Positions 1 through 7,711 of a stretch of DNA of 26,005 nucleotides are shown here, piece by piece. The DNA is from Polycyclovorans sp046565985 (GTDB lineage: Bacteria; Pseudomonadota; Gammaproteobacteria; Nevskiales; Nevskiaceae), in NCBI GenBank assembly GCA_046565985.1, contig JBKHXN010000107.1, positions 1-26,005 on the forward strand, given 5' to 3'. The notes beneath the pieces are model-generated. The model did not search any database. It saw nothing but the letters and a program-made list of their open reading frames with translations, and was not told the origin of the DNA. The number at the start of each line of letters is the position of its first letter. Within the stretch, counting starts at the first letter, position 1. The position numbers were made by a program, and so were the translations under genes.

Positions 1-94
1 CCTGGCGCTGGTGGGCCACCACCAGCTTGAGCCGCTCCTTGGCCATGGATGCGGTATTCCGGGGCTCGCCACGCAGCAGCTTCAGCCAGTCCAT
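1..94 (-). CDS. minE: MinE, cell division topological specificity factor (partial, C-terminus outside window)
   Basis: Read on the minus strand from the ATG at 94-92, the translation begins MDWLKLLRGEPRNTASMAKE and continues with ERLKLVVAHQR before the window ends. The TAS-AKERL--VVAH pattern is the conserved N-terminal region of MinE, which contains the MinD-contacting helix/strand. MinE stimulates MinD ATPase and drives the pole-to-pole oscillation that places the division septum at mid-cell. The start lies 2 bp beyond the minD stop, as expected in a minCDE operon. Only the first 31 codons are visible, so the C-terminal dimerisation domain cannot be checked. Confidence 0.93.
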   Translation of the reverse strand, partial: MDWLKLLRGEPRNTASMAKERLKLVVAHQRQ

Positions 95-96
95 GC

Positions 97-909
97 TCAG
101 CCTCCGAACAGCTTGCCGAGCAAGCCCTTCTTTTCCGCCGTGATGAAGCGCTGCTCGCGCTCCTCGCCCAGAAAGCGTGCCACCACGTCGTCGTAGGCGC
201 GGCCGGCATCCGATTCCTGGTTGGCGATCACCGGCGTGCCGGCGTTGGACGAGGTCAGCACGGCGGTGGATTCCGGGATCACCCCCAGCAGAGGAATGGC
301 CAGGATCTCGCGCACGTCATCCACCGAGAGCATCTCGCCCTTGGCCACGCGCGCGGGGTTGTAGCGGGTCAGGACCAGGTGCTCGCGCACGCGGCCCTCA
401 TTCTTCTCCACCTTGCGGGTCTTGCTGGCGAGCAGGCCCAGCACACGGTCGGAGTCACGCACCGAGGAGACTTCAGGATTGGTGACCACCAGCGCCTCGT
501 CGGCAAAGTACATGGCCAGATGGGCACCGCGCTCGATGCCGGCGGGGGAATCGCAGACGATGTAGTCGAACCCGTCGGCGGCCAGGTCCTGCAGTACTTT
601 TTCCACCCCGGCCTCGCTGAGCGCGTCCTTGTCGCGCGTCTGACTGGCGGCCAGGATGTAGAGATTGGGATTGTTCTTGTCGCGGATCAGCGCCTGGCGC
701 AGATTGGCCTCGCCCTGGATCACGTTGACGAAGTCGAACACCACGCGCCGTTCGCAGCCCATGATGAGATCTAGATTGCGCAGGCCGACGTCGAAGTCGA
801 TCACCACCGTCTTCTTGCCGCGCGCCGCCAGCCCGGTGGCGAAGGAGGCACTGGTGGTGGTCTTGCCCACACCGCCCTTGCCGGAAGTCACGACCACAAT
901 TTTTGCCAC
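97..909 (-). CDS. minD: MinD, septum-site determining ATPase
   Basis: The product is 270 aa, the normal MinD length. A deviant Walker A motif, GKGGVGKTT, sits at residues 10-18 with the signature lysine at 11 and the P-loop lysine at 16. The DFDVGLRNLDLIMGCERRVV stretch and the CDSPAGIE Walker B region follow. The C-terminus ends in the short amphipathic KKGLLGKLFGG membrane-targeting helix. MinD binds ATP, dimerises on the inner membrane and recruits MinC to block FtsZ away from mid-cell. I chose the GTG at 909-907 because it gives the standard VAKIVVVTSGKGG start and has GGGAGAG seven bases upstream. The reading frame stays open further upstream, but that overlaps the leader and the minC end. 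Confidence 0.97.
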   Translation of the reverse strand: MAKIVVVTSGKGGVGKTTTSASFATGLAARGKKTVVIDFDVGLRNLDLIMGCERRVVFDFVNVIQGEANLRQALIRDKNNPNLYILAASQTRDKDALSEAGVEKVLQDLAADGFDYIVCDSPAGIERGAHLAMYFADEALVVTNPEVSSVRDSDRVLGLLASKTRKVEKNEGRVREHLVLTRYNPARVAKGEMLSVDDVREILAIPLLGVIPESTAVLTSSNAGTPVIANQESDAGRAYDDVVARFLGEEREQRFITAEKKGLLGKLFGG

Positions 910-943
910 GTTCCCGCTCTCCCTTTGAAGATTATTGATGCGA

Positions 944-1618
944 TCAGGCGTCCAGACGCTCGATCTGCAGACGGCCGTCGAGCAGATACACCTGCACCGG
1001 CTTGCCGTGCAGCTCGCCGCGCAACTGTTCGGCCACCGCATAGACGCCGGCGATGGCAACCAGTTCCGGCTCGAAGCGGCGGCAGAAGATTCGCGCGTTT
1101 TCATCACCGCGCACGCCGGCCATCGCCCGGCCGCGCAGCGCGCCGTAAATATGCACGCAGCCGTCGGCCATCACCTCGGCACCGGCTGAAACGGTATTGA
1201 GCACGATCAGCTCGCTGTCCGCTGCGTGGATCTGCTGCCCGCCGCGTACCGGCTGATGGACCAGGCGCGGCGGCTTGCGCGGCGCGGCGGTGGGCACGGC
1301 AGAGCCGGACCTGGCGCTGCGGCCGTTGTCCGGGGGGAGTACCGCCAGGCCGAGGCTGCGTGCGGCCTCGGCCAGCGCCTCTCCGCAGACCCCCAGCGGC
1401 TGCATGCCCACCTGGCGCAGGGCTTCGAGCACCGGCGGCAGATCCACGGGCTGATCGGCTTCGACAATCACCGCCATGCCCTGCACGGCCTGCGGCATCT
1501 GCCGCGCCATGCCGGCCAGCTGCGCGGTGATGGCGGCGGGATCAGAAGTCAGGAGCCGCACGCGGGTGGCGGAGAGCATCCGTCCCTTGAGTTCCAGCGC
1601 CGGAGCGGCGGGCGTCAT
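944..1618 (-). CDS. minC: MinC, septum-site determining FtsZ inhibitor
   Basis: The product is 224 aa, close to the usual 230. The N-terminal half (about 1-105) is the variable FtsZ-interacting domain. A linker rich in Ala, Pro and Arg leads to the conserved C-terminal beta-helix domain (about 125-224), with PVRGGQQIHAADSELIVLN, the IYGALRGRAMAGVRGD stretch and IFCRRFEPELVAIAGVY. The last domain dimerises and binds MinD. The usual RSGQ motif reads RGGQ here. The ATG at 1618-1616 fits the family length. It has no strong ribosome binding site, and the frame remains open upstream to 1750. The gene precedes minD with 34 bp between them, giving the order minC-minD-minE. Confidence 0.93.
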   Translation of the reverse strand: MTPAAPALELKGRMLSATRVRLLTSDPAAITAQLAGMARQMPQAVQGMAVIVEADQPVDLPPVLEALRQVGMQPLGVCGEALAEAARSLGLAVLPPDNGRSARSGSAVPTAAPRKPPRLVHQPVRGGQQIHAADSELIVLNTVSAGAEVMADGCVHIYGALRGRAMAGVRGDENARIFCRRFEPELVAIAGVYAVAEQLRGELHGKPVQVYLLDGRLQIERLDA

Positions 1619-1673
1619 GAGCGAATGCAGGTCATGTTGATGCGGTTGCGTCACTGCCGGTTTCAATGCGTTG

Positions 1674-2788
1674 TCAGTCCCGATCGCGCAGCCGGCCTTC
1701 GCGCTGCATGGCCACGTGCAGCCGCAGTGCGCCGGCCCAGAAGCGGTCATCGTAAACCATCCGGCTGCCGTCGAACTGTGGCCGGACCAGATACTGGGCG
1801 CTGAGGCTCAGGTGCTGCCCCTGGCGGAACTGCCAATCCAGATAGGTTTCCAGCTGCGAGGCGTCGCCGGCATCGGGCTGGCGGTCCTGTGCCGAGAGCC
1901 AGGTGCGCGCCCCCCCAGGCCGGCGGTGAGGCTGCGGTGCCGGCGCTGGCAATAGAGACTGCCGAAGTAGGCGGCACGGGAAACCGCCGGCGAGCCCAGA
2001 CCCAGGCGCGTACCACAGCCCCCCGCAGGGGCGGTGCGCTCGGCCACCATATAGAGCCCCCAGGGCATGCGCTCGGGACCGCTGGCATCGAGCTGCGGCT
2101 GGCGCACGCTGCGCAGCCAGCTGCCGATCTCGATGCGTCCGGCCGGTCGCGCGTGCGCCAGGGCCACGGCGGTGAATACGCCTCGTCCGGGGGCGTCAAG
2201 ATCCAGCAGTTCGGAATAGCTGCGTCCCGGCGTATCGGCCAGCCCATCGGCGGCCAGCAGCAGCGCGCGCAGGTGCAGCCCGTCACTCAAGCGGCCACGC
2301 CAGGCGGCGCCCGGGCTGTAGTCCGGGAAGGCGATGGTGGGATTGTTGACCAGCGGCGCGGCAAGAAACTGCAGGTTTTCGTCGTTGGCCAGACGGCTGG
2401 TATCCAGGCGTGCACTGGCATCGAGCAGGCCCAGCGTCCAGCCCCCGCGGTGCGACTGGTAATACAGCTCGGACAGCTGCGCCCGCCCGCCGCCGTCGGC
2501 GTCCACCGCGCTGCCGGCATCGGCGTTGAGCTCGGGCAGCACTGCGGCGGCAGCGGGCGGGCGGACCGAACTGGCCGCTTCCAGGTACAGCACCCACTGC
2601 CCCTGAGCCTGCGGCCAGACCAGACTCAGATCGGCCGACGCGTAGCCCCGCGACGGCAGCCGGCCGGATTCCACCGCCTGCACCGTCAGCGTGCCGCTGG
2701 CGCCCAGCTGCAGGGGTTCGGCGCCCGCGGCCGGCCGCGCCAGCGTGGCCAGCGCTGCGCTAAGGATCAGGATCGCGGGGTGCTTCAT
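1674..2788 (-). pseudogene. OprB-like outer-membrane porin, interrupted by a frameshift in a G7 tract
   Basis: The protein starts with a signal peptide (MKHPAILILSAALATLARPAAGA, cleavage probably before EP). It continues as alternating beta-strand-like sequence with PTIAFPDYSPGAAWRG and SYSELLDLDAPGRG, which resembles the carbohydrate-selective porin OprB family. In the starting frame translation stops at 1808. The remaining porin C-terminus, including YLDWQFRQGQHLSLSAQYLV and a final RFWAGALRLHVAM strand, is intact in the -1 frame to the TGA at 1674-1676. The frames join at seven C on the plus strand (1910-1916). Eight would restore one open frame of about 371 aa. The cause may be a real mutation, a phase-variable tract, ribosomal slippage or a sequencing error. 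It lies 55 bp upstream of minC on the same strand. Confidence 0.75.
1910..1916 (-). repeat. Homopolymer tract (G7 on coding strand) at the porin frameshift
   Basis: Seven consecutive C on the plus strand, read as G7 on the coding strand. The upstream frame reads CTG GGG GGG CGC. The downstream porin frame requires GCG CGC ACC TGG, so one extra G would fuse the two halves. This is the only obvious lesion between the N-terminal and C-terminal parts. Confidence 0.85.
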
Positions 2789-2874
2789 CTGCCCATTGTC
2801 CGGTATTTGGCCGCACCCGCGCACGCGGGATGAGAGCTGTGCCAGACTCCGGGCAAATGTCCATGGAGCCCATC

Positions 2875-3474
2875 GTGAGTACCACCATCGAATTCTTCTG
2901 GGAGCCCGGCAGCCCCTACACCTACCTCGCCGCCACCCAGATCGAGGCGCTGGCGGGCGAGACCGGCGCGCGGGTGAACTGGAAGCCGTTCCTGCTCGGC
3001 AAGGTCTTCGAGGCGCGCGGCACGCGGCTGCCGGCCTCCGTGCCGGCCAAGGCCAAGTACATGTTCGTGGACCTCAGGCGCTGGGCCGAGCAGTACCAGG
3101 TGCCGCTGCGCTTCCCCGAGGTCTTCCCGGTGCACAGCCTGCTGGCGAGCCGCGCGGCCATTGCGGCGGCGGACCTGGGCGCGGAATCGGCGGCGGCGCG
3201 GGCGATCCTCGGCGCCTACTGGGGCCAGGGCCAGGACATCAGCCAGGAAGCGGTGCTGCTCGCCGCGCTCGACGGCGCCGGTCTGGACGGCGCCGGCATC
3301 CTCGCCCGCACGCAGGAGCCCGGGGTCAAGGATCGCCTCAAGCAGTACACCGAGGAGGCGCTGGCACGCGGCGTCTTCGGCGCGCCGACGATGTTCGTGG
3401 GCGAAGCCATGTTCTGGGGCAACGACCGGCTCGACCATCTGCGCCGCGTCCTGCAGGGACAGCTCAAGCCCTGA
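2875..3474 (+). CDS. DsbA-family protein, 2-hydroxychromene-2-carboxylate isomerase-like
   Basis: The product is 199 aa of the DsbA/GST-kappa fold. It begins STTIEFFWEPGSPYTYLAA, the typical opening strand and GSPYxYLA turn of HCCA isomerases, and ends with GVFGAPTMFVGEAMFWGNDR. That is the conserved cis-Pro loop and WGxDR motif of this family. The CxxC of DsbA is absent (GSPY instead). Family members isomerise 2-hydroxychromene-2-carboxylate in aromatic degradation using glutathione, but no other naphthalene-pathway gene is visible, so the substrate is unknown. I chose the GTG at 2875 because GGAG lies seven bases upstream and it matches family N-termini. ATGs at 2857 and 2863 are alternatives. 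It heads a four-gene plus-strand run, and its stop overlaps the next start (TGATG). Confidence 0.85.
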   Translation: MSTTIEFFWEPGSPYTYLAATQIEALAGETGARVNWKPFLLGKVFEARGTRLPASVPAKAKYMFVDLRRWAEQYQVPLRFPEVFPVHSLLASRAAIAAADLGAESAAARAILGAYWGQGQDISQEAVLLAALDGAGLDGAGILARTQEPGVKDRLKQYTEEALARGVFGAPTMFVGEAMFWGNDRLDHLRRVLQGQLKP

Positions 3475-4346
3475 TGCTGCCGGTGCCGCCGCCTTCCCGC
3501 TCCGAGTTTCTGCGCGTGCGGGGCCTGCGCTACCACGTCCGCCGCTGGGGCCGGCCTGATCGGCCGGCGCTGTATCTGGGCACCGGCTGGCTGGATGTCT
3601 CGGCCAGCTTCGGCCCGCTGGTCGCCGGGCTTTTGGACCGCTTCCAGGTACTGGCGCCGGACTGGCGCGGCCTGGGTCATTCCCAATGGCCGGAAGACGG
3701 TTACTGGTTCCACGATTACGTGGCCGATCTCGACGCCCTGCTGCAGCACTATTCCCCCGACACGCCGGTGGCCCTGATCGGCCACAGCATGGGCGCGCAG
3801 ATCATGAGCCTGTACGCCGGGCTGCGGCCGGAACGGGTGAGCCGGCTGGCCCTGCTGGACGGCCTGTTCCTGCCCGACATGGACGCCGCGCAGGCGCCCA
3901 AGCGGTTCCTCGGCTGGCTGGACGCGCTGCGCGATCCGCCGCGTCACCAGACTTATGACTCGTTTGAAGAGCTGGCACGGCGTGTGCAGAAACAGCACCC
4001 GCAGCTCGACGCCGACAAGGCCCTGTTCGTGGCCTGCTGCTGGGGCCAGGCCGACGGCTTTGGCCGCATCCGCCTGCTGGCCGACCCCAGACACCGGCTG
4101 CGCGGGCCGGGGCTGTACCGCAGTGCCGAGAGCATGGCCATCTGGCGGCAGATCACCGCACCAACCCTGTTCGTGGATGCCGGGCGCTCGCTGTTTGCCA
4201 ATGCCATCGGCGCCGAGGAGCGCGCCGCGCGCCGTGACTGTTTCCGCGACCGGCAGGAGGTGCGCATCGAAAACGCAGGGCATATGCTGCACTTCGATGA
4301 ACCTGCTGCCACCGCCCGCCACCTGCATGACTTTTTCTCCGCCTAG
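3474..4346 (+). CDS. Alpha/beta hydrolase
   Basis: The product is 290 aa with an alpha/beta-hydrolase fold. The nucleophile elbow GHSMG is at residues 103-107, giving Ser105. The preceding strand and oxyanion region is LYLGTGWLDVSASF, and DWRGLGHSQWP follows the usual pattern. The catalytic His is probably in ENAGHMLHFDEP near the C-terminus. No signal peptide is visible, so it should be cytoplasmic. The substrate cannot be inferred. The ATG overlaps the stop of the upstream HCCA-isomerase-like gene by one base, suggesting translational coupling. A 9 bp gap separates it from the SDR-like gene downstream. Confidence 0.88.
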   Translation: MLPVPPPSRSEFLRVRGLRYHVRRWGRPDRPALYLGTGWLDVSASFGPLVAGLLDRFQVLAPDWRGLGHSQWPEDGYWFHDYVADLDALLQHYSPDTPVALIGHSMGAQIMSLYAGLRPERVSRLALLDGLFLPDMDAAQAPKRFLGWLDALRDPPRHQTYDSFEELARRVQKQHPQLDADKALFVACCWGQADGFGRIRLLADPRHRLRGPGLYRSAESMAIWRQITAPTLFVDAGRSLFANAIGAEERAARRDCFRDRQEVRIENAGHMLHFDEPAATARHLHDFFSA

Positions 4347-4355
4347 AATGTGACC

Positions 4356-5030
4356 ATGAGCACCCCATCCGCGGCTCCACACTGCTGCATCATCGGCGCG
4401 GGCCCGGGCATCGGCGCCGCGGTGGCGGAAGCCTTTGCCGAGGAAGGCCTCAACCTGTCGCTGATCGCCCGCACACCCGAACGCCTGCGCGAGCTGGTGG
4501 CCGAGCTCGTCAAGCAGACCGGGCGCACGGTACGGACCTTCGCCGGTGACGCCGGTGACGACCCGAGCCTGCTCGCCGCCCTGCGTGCCGCGGTACGCGC
4601 GCTGGGGCCGGTGGACGTGCTGGTCTACAACGTCGCCAGCTTTGAAACCGGCCGCCCCACCACCCTGAGTACCGAACGCCTGCTGGCTGAATTCCACACC
4701 AACGTCGCCGGCGCGCTCACCGCCGTACGCGAGGTGGCGGGCTCCATGCGCAAGCGCAAGCGCGGCACGCTGCTGTTCACCGGCGGCGGCTTTGCCTACG
4801 AGCCGGCGCCCAACTACGCCTCGCTGTCGCTGGGCAAGGCGGCCCTGCGCAGCCTCACCTACACCCTGGCACAGGAACTGGGCGTGGACGGCATCCATGT
4901 CGCCACCGTCACCGTGCACGGCTTCGTGCAGCCCGGCACCAAGTTTGATCCGCGCAACATCGCCGCCAGCTACATCGCCCTGTACCGGCAGCCGCAAGGG
5001 CATTTTGAAATCGAAAAGATCTTCAAGTAA
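4356..5030 (+). CDS. SDR-like protein with a non-canonical active site
   Basis: The product is 224 aa with a Rossmann fold. The cofactor loop GAGPGIG is at residues 14-20, followed by LSLIARTPERL and VDVLVYNVASF in the places of the classical SDR ARxxxRL and NAG regions. The catalytic YxxxK motif is not in its normal form. The lysine is present in YASLSLGKAALRSL, but the residue four positions before it is Leu. The catalytic Ser region reads LLFTGGGFA, with Thr. The protein may have a shifted active site or may bind nucleotide without classical dehydrogenase chemistry. The ATG at 4356 is preferred to the GTG two codons earlier. It lies 3 bp before glpD. Confidence 0.82.
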   Translation: MSTPSAAPHCCIIGAGPGIGAAVAEAFAEEGLNLSLIARTPERLRELVAELVKQTGRTVRTFAGDAGDDPSLLAALRAAVRALGPVDVLVYNVASFETGRPTTLSTERLLAEFHTNVAGALTAVREVAGSMRKRKRGTLLFTGGGFAYEPAPNYASLSLGKAALRSLTYTLAQELGVDGIHVATVTVHGFVQPGTKFDPRNIAASYIALYRQPQGHFEIEKIFK

Positions 5031-5033
5031 GCG

Positions 5034-6569
5034 ATGGCGTCCGCGTTTCCACTGATCCGCAATACCGCGGCGCTGGAGGCGGGCGACTTCGACCTGGTGG
5101 TGGTGGGCGGCGGCATCTACGGTGCCTGGGCGGCCTACGATGCGGCACTGCGCGGGCTCAGGGTGGCGCTGATCGAGAAAGCCGACTGGGGCGCGGGCAC
5201 CTCCAGCGCCTCGTCCAAGCTGATTCACGGCGGCCTGCGCTACCTGGAGCACTACGACTTCGCCCTGGTGCGCCACGCCCTGCGCGAGCGCCGCACCCTG
5301 TTCCGGCTCGCCCCGCACCTGGTGCGACCGGTCAACTTCATCCTGCCGGTCTGGCGCGGGCCGCGCGCCAGCCCGTTCCTGATCTCCGCCGGCCTGACGC
5401 TGTACGACCTGCTGGCCTTCGGCGGCCAGCCGGTGCCACGGCACCGCTACTGGCGCGCCGCTGCGCTGCGGGCGCGCTATCCCTTCGTTGATCCTGAGCG
5501 TCTGCTCGGCGGCTTCCGCTACGGCGACTGCCAGGAAGACGATGCACGCATGACCCTGGTGGTGGTGGCCGCCGCGCAGGCTGCCGGCTGCGTGTGTGCC
5601 AGCCGCGTCAGTGCCCTGGAATTGCAGGCGGACGCCGTGACCGCGCGCGACGAGCTCAGCGGCAAGACGCTGATCCTGCGCAGCCGTGCGGTGATCAACG
5701 CCGCCGGGCCCTGGGCCGCACCCCTGCTGGGCGGACAGGCACCGCGGGTCAGACTGGTCAAGGGCACGCACCTGGTGCTGCCCGCCATTCCCGGTGTGCA
5801 GGAGGCCTTCCTGCTCACCGCCACCGACGGTCGCGTGTTCTTCGTCATCCCCTGGTATGGAAAGACCCTGGTGGGCACCACCGAGTCGGTCATCCAGCAG
5901 GCCGAGGACGCACAGCCCACCGAAGCAGAGGCGCAGTACCTGATCCGCGCCGTGCACAACGGCCTGCCGGGCCTGGGCTGGACCGAGGCCGACATCCTCG
6001 CCCGCTTTGCCGGCACCCGCACGCTGCAGGCGGAAGACCAGCAGAACCTCTCGGCGGTGAGCCGCGAATTCGAGATCCTGGAACCCCGTCCCGGCGTCTT
6101 CATGCCGCTGGGCGGCAAATACACCACGGCCCGGCTGGACGCGGCGCGGGTGGTGGACCGGATCTGCCGGCGCCTGGGCCGGCGCACCGCCAGCCGCACC
6201 CACCGCCAGCCGCTGCCCGGCACCCCGGCCGGGCAGTTCGATGCCTGGCTCGCCACGCGCCGCGAGGCACTGCAAACCCTGGGCGTGGATGCCGAGGCCG
6301 CCACCCAGCTGTGCCTGCGCCACGGCAGCCGCGAGTCGCGGGTGCGCGAGCTGATCGCCGAGCAGCCTGGCTGGGCGGCCCGTCTGCACCCGGACGCCCC
6401 CTTTCTCATCGCCGAAGTGGTGCTGGCGATCCGCGATGAAATGGCGCTGTCGGTGGATGACATCCTGCGCCGTCGCCTGCCGCTGGCGCTGCTGGTGGCG
6501 CAGGACGCGCGGCTGGACGCGGCACGCAGCGAGGTCAGTACATTGCTGGCGCGCGAACGCGCCGGCTGA
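5034..6569 (+). CDS. glpD: Aerobic glycerol-3-phosphate dehydrogenase
   Basis: The product is 511 aa, the expected GlpD length. The FAD-binding dinucleotide fold DLVVVGGGIYG lies at residues 20-30, followed by the diagnostic ADWGAGTSSASSKLIHGG and GLRYLEHYDFALVRHAL segments. GRVFFVIPWYGKTLVGTTES and LGGKYTTARLDA, typical of the substrate and FAD domain, come later. The C-terminal helical domain contains RDEMALSVDDILRRRL. GlpD oxidises sn-glycerol 3-phosphate to dihydroxyacetone phosphate at the inner membrane and passes electrons to ubiquinone. No glpK, glpF or glpR is visible. It is the last gene of the plus-strand run and converges on sanA with about 9 bp between them. Confidence 0.96.
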   Translation: MASAFPLIRNTAALEAGDFDLVVVGGGIYGAWAAYDAALRGLRVALIEKADWGAGTSSASSKLIHGGLRYLEHYDFALVRHALRERRTLFRLAPHLVRPVNFILPVWRGPRASPFLISAGLTLYDLLAFGGQPVPRHRYWRAAALRARYPFVDPERLLGGFRYGDCQEDDARMTLVVVAAAQAAGCVCASRVSALELQADAVTARDELSGKTLILRSRAVINAAGPWAAPLLGGQAPRVRLVKGTHLVLPAIPGVQEAFLLTATDGRVFFVIPWYGKTLVGTTESVIQQAEDAQPTEAEAQYLIRAVHNGLPGLGWTEADILARFAGTRTLQAEDQQNLSAVSREFEILEPRPGVFMPLGGKYTTARLDAARVVDRICRRLGRRTASRTHRQPLPGTPAGQFDAWLATRREALQTLGVDAEAATQLCLRHGSRESRVRELIAEQPGWAARLHPDAPFLIAEVVLAIRDEMALSVDDILRRRLPLALLVAQDARLDAARSEVSTLLARERAG

Positions 6570-6578
6570 AGGCCGGGC

Positions 6579-7259
6579 TCAGACGTCCTCGGCGTCGCCG
6601 CGGAGCTGGATTTCCTGCGCCTCACCCAGATGGCGCGGCTGGGTGTCCAGCAGCAGGATGTCGATCACCGCCTTGATGCGCGCAAATACTTCGCGCATCG
6701 GGTGGCGCGAGCCCAGATCCGGCCCGGTGCTCACCGGCGCGGCAAACGCCACCACCCCGGTCAGCCCCGCCTTGCGGGCCAGAAAGACCGCACGGTAGGC
6801 GTGGTAGCGCTGGGTGATGACGGTGAAGCCGGAGAGGCCCCAGACCGCCTGCGCGCGGACGATGGAATCCAGCGTGCGGAACCCGGCAAAGTCCATGGTG
6901 ATGGCGCTGGCCGGCACGCCGCGCTCCACCAGCGCGCGGCGCATGCGGCGCGGCTCGTTGTAGCTGGCGTCCGGGTTGGCGCCGCTCACGATCAGGTGCT
7001 TGACCTTCCCCGCCTGGTAAAGCTGGGCCGCCGCGTGGATGCGGCCCTCGAACTCCAGACTGGGTTCGCCGCTGCGCGCGTAGGAGCTGGTGCCCAGCAC
7101 CAGTCCTACCTGGTTGGCCGGCAGCAGGCCCATGTCACGGTAGACATAGGCATCCGTGCTGTTGATCACCCAGCGGTTGCAGAGCAGGCCCAGCACCAGC
7201 ACGGTGATGAGCCCGATCCAGAACCAGCGGCGCAGAAAACGTCTCAGCCTCGGCTTCAA
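6579..7259 (-). CDS. sanA: SanA/YdcF-family inner-membrane protein (DUF218)
   Basis: The product is 226 aa. A single N-terminal membrane segment (WFWIGLITVLVLGLLC, about residues 12-27) is followed by a DUF218 domain. Characteristic stretches are VGLVLGTSSYARSGEP, HLIVSGANPDASYNEP and MDFAGFRTLDSIVRA. SanA-type proteins affect envelope permeability and vancomycin sensitivity, and their biochemical activity is not settled. The start is a TTG at 7259-7257 that overlaps the TGA of the upstream MAPEG gene by 4 bp (TTGA), so translation is probably coupled. Confidence 0.9.
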   Translation of the reverse strand: MKPRLRRFLRRWFWIGLITVLVLGLLCNRWVINSTDAYVYRDMGLLPANQVGLVLGTSSYARSGEPSLEFEGRIHAAAQLYQAGKVKHLIVSGANPDASYNEPRRMRRALVERGVPASAITMDFAGFRTLDSIVRAQAVWGLSGFTVITQRYHAYRAVFLARKAGLTGVVAFAAPVSTGPDLGSRHPMREVFARIKAVIDILLLDTQPRHLGEAQEIQLRGDAEDV

Positions 7260-7660
7260 TTCAGCAGACCCCAGATCATGTAGAAGTACAGCAGCAGTTG
7301 CAGGACGAACAGATTGGCGCGCACGAACACCAGCCAGTGGCTGGTGCCGATGAGGTGCACCACGCTCTGCGCCACCCGCAGGCCGATGAAATAGATCGCC
7401 ACCGCATCCACCACCGGATTCTTGCCCAGCGCAACCGCCGCCAGCACGATCGCCGCAAAGATCGGCAGGTTCTCCACACAGTTCAGGTGTGCATGCGATG
7501 CACGCACCACGAACGGCGGATCATCCGTGAGCTGGCCGCGCGTCCAGGCATTGGCGGGCTTCTTGCCCAGCATCACCAGTCCCACGCGATAGCCCGCGTA
7601 GGCGAACATCAGCACCAGCGTCCACAGCGTGAACAGCAGTAAGGCCGTTATTCCAGTCAT
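7256..7660 (-). CDS. MAPEG-family membrane protein
   Basis: The product is 134 aa and very hydrophobic, with four likely membrane helices: about 5-27, 65-80, 84-105 and 113-131. The conserved RASHAHLNCVENLPIFAAIV segment after the first loop is the signature of bacterial MAPEG proteins, related to membrane glutathione transferases and eicosanoid enzymes. Function here is unknown. AGGGGAA lies a few bases upstream of the ATG on the minus strand. The gene sits between the VWA-domain gene, 51 bp upstream, and sanA, which it overlaps by 4 bp. The three are probably cotranscribed. Confidence 0.88.
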   Translation of the reverse strand: MTGITALLLFTLWTLVLMFAYAGYRVGLVMLGKKPANAWTRGQLTDDPPFVVRASHAHLNCVENLPIFAAIVLAAVALGKNPVVDAVAIYFIGLRVAQSVVHLIGTSHWLVFVRANLFVLQLLLYFYMIWGLLN

Positions 7661-7711
7661 CGCACATTCCCCTGTTGTTGGTTGACCCTCCGGGAGGAGG
7701 ATAAGGCCATT

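Noticed and set aside
3216..6389. Very long open frame on the minus strand opposite the hydrolase-SDR-GlpD genes
   Set aside because: It is antisense to strongly conserved genes and has the His/Gln/Gly/Ala-rich, motif-free composition expected when a GC-rich gene is read backwards.
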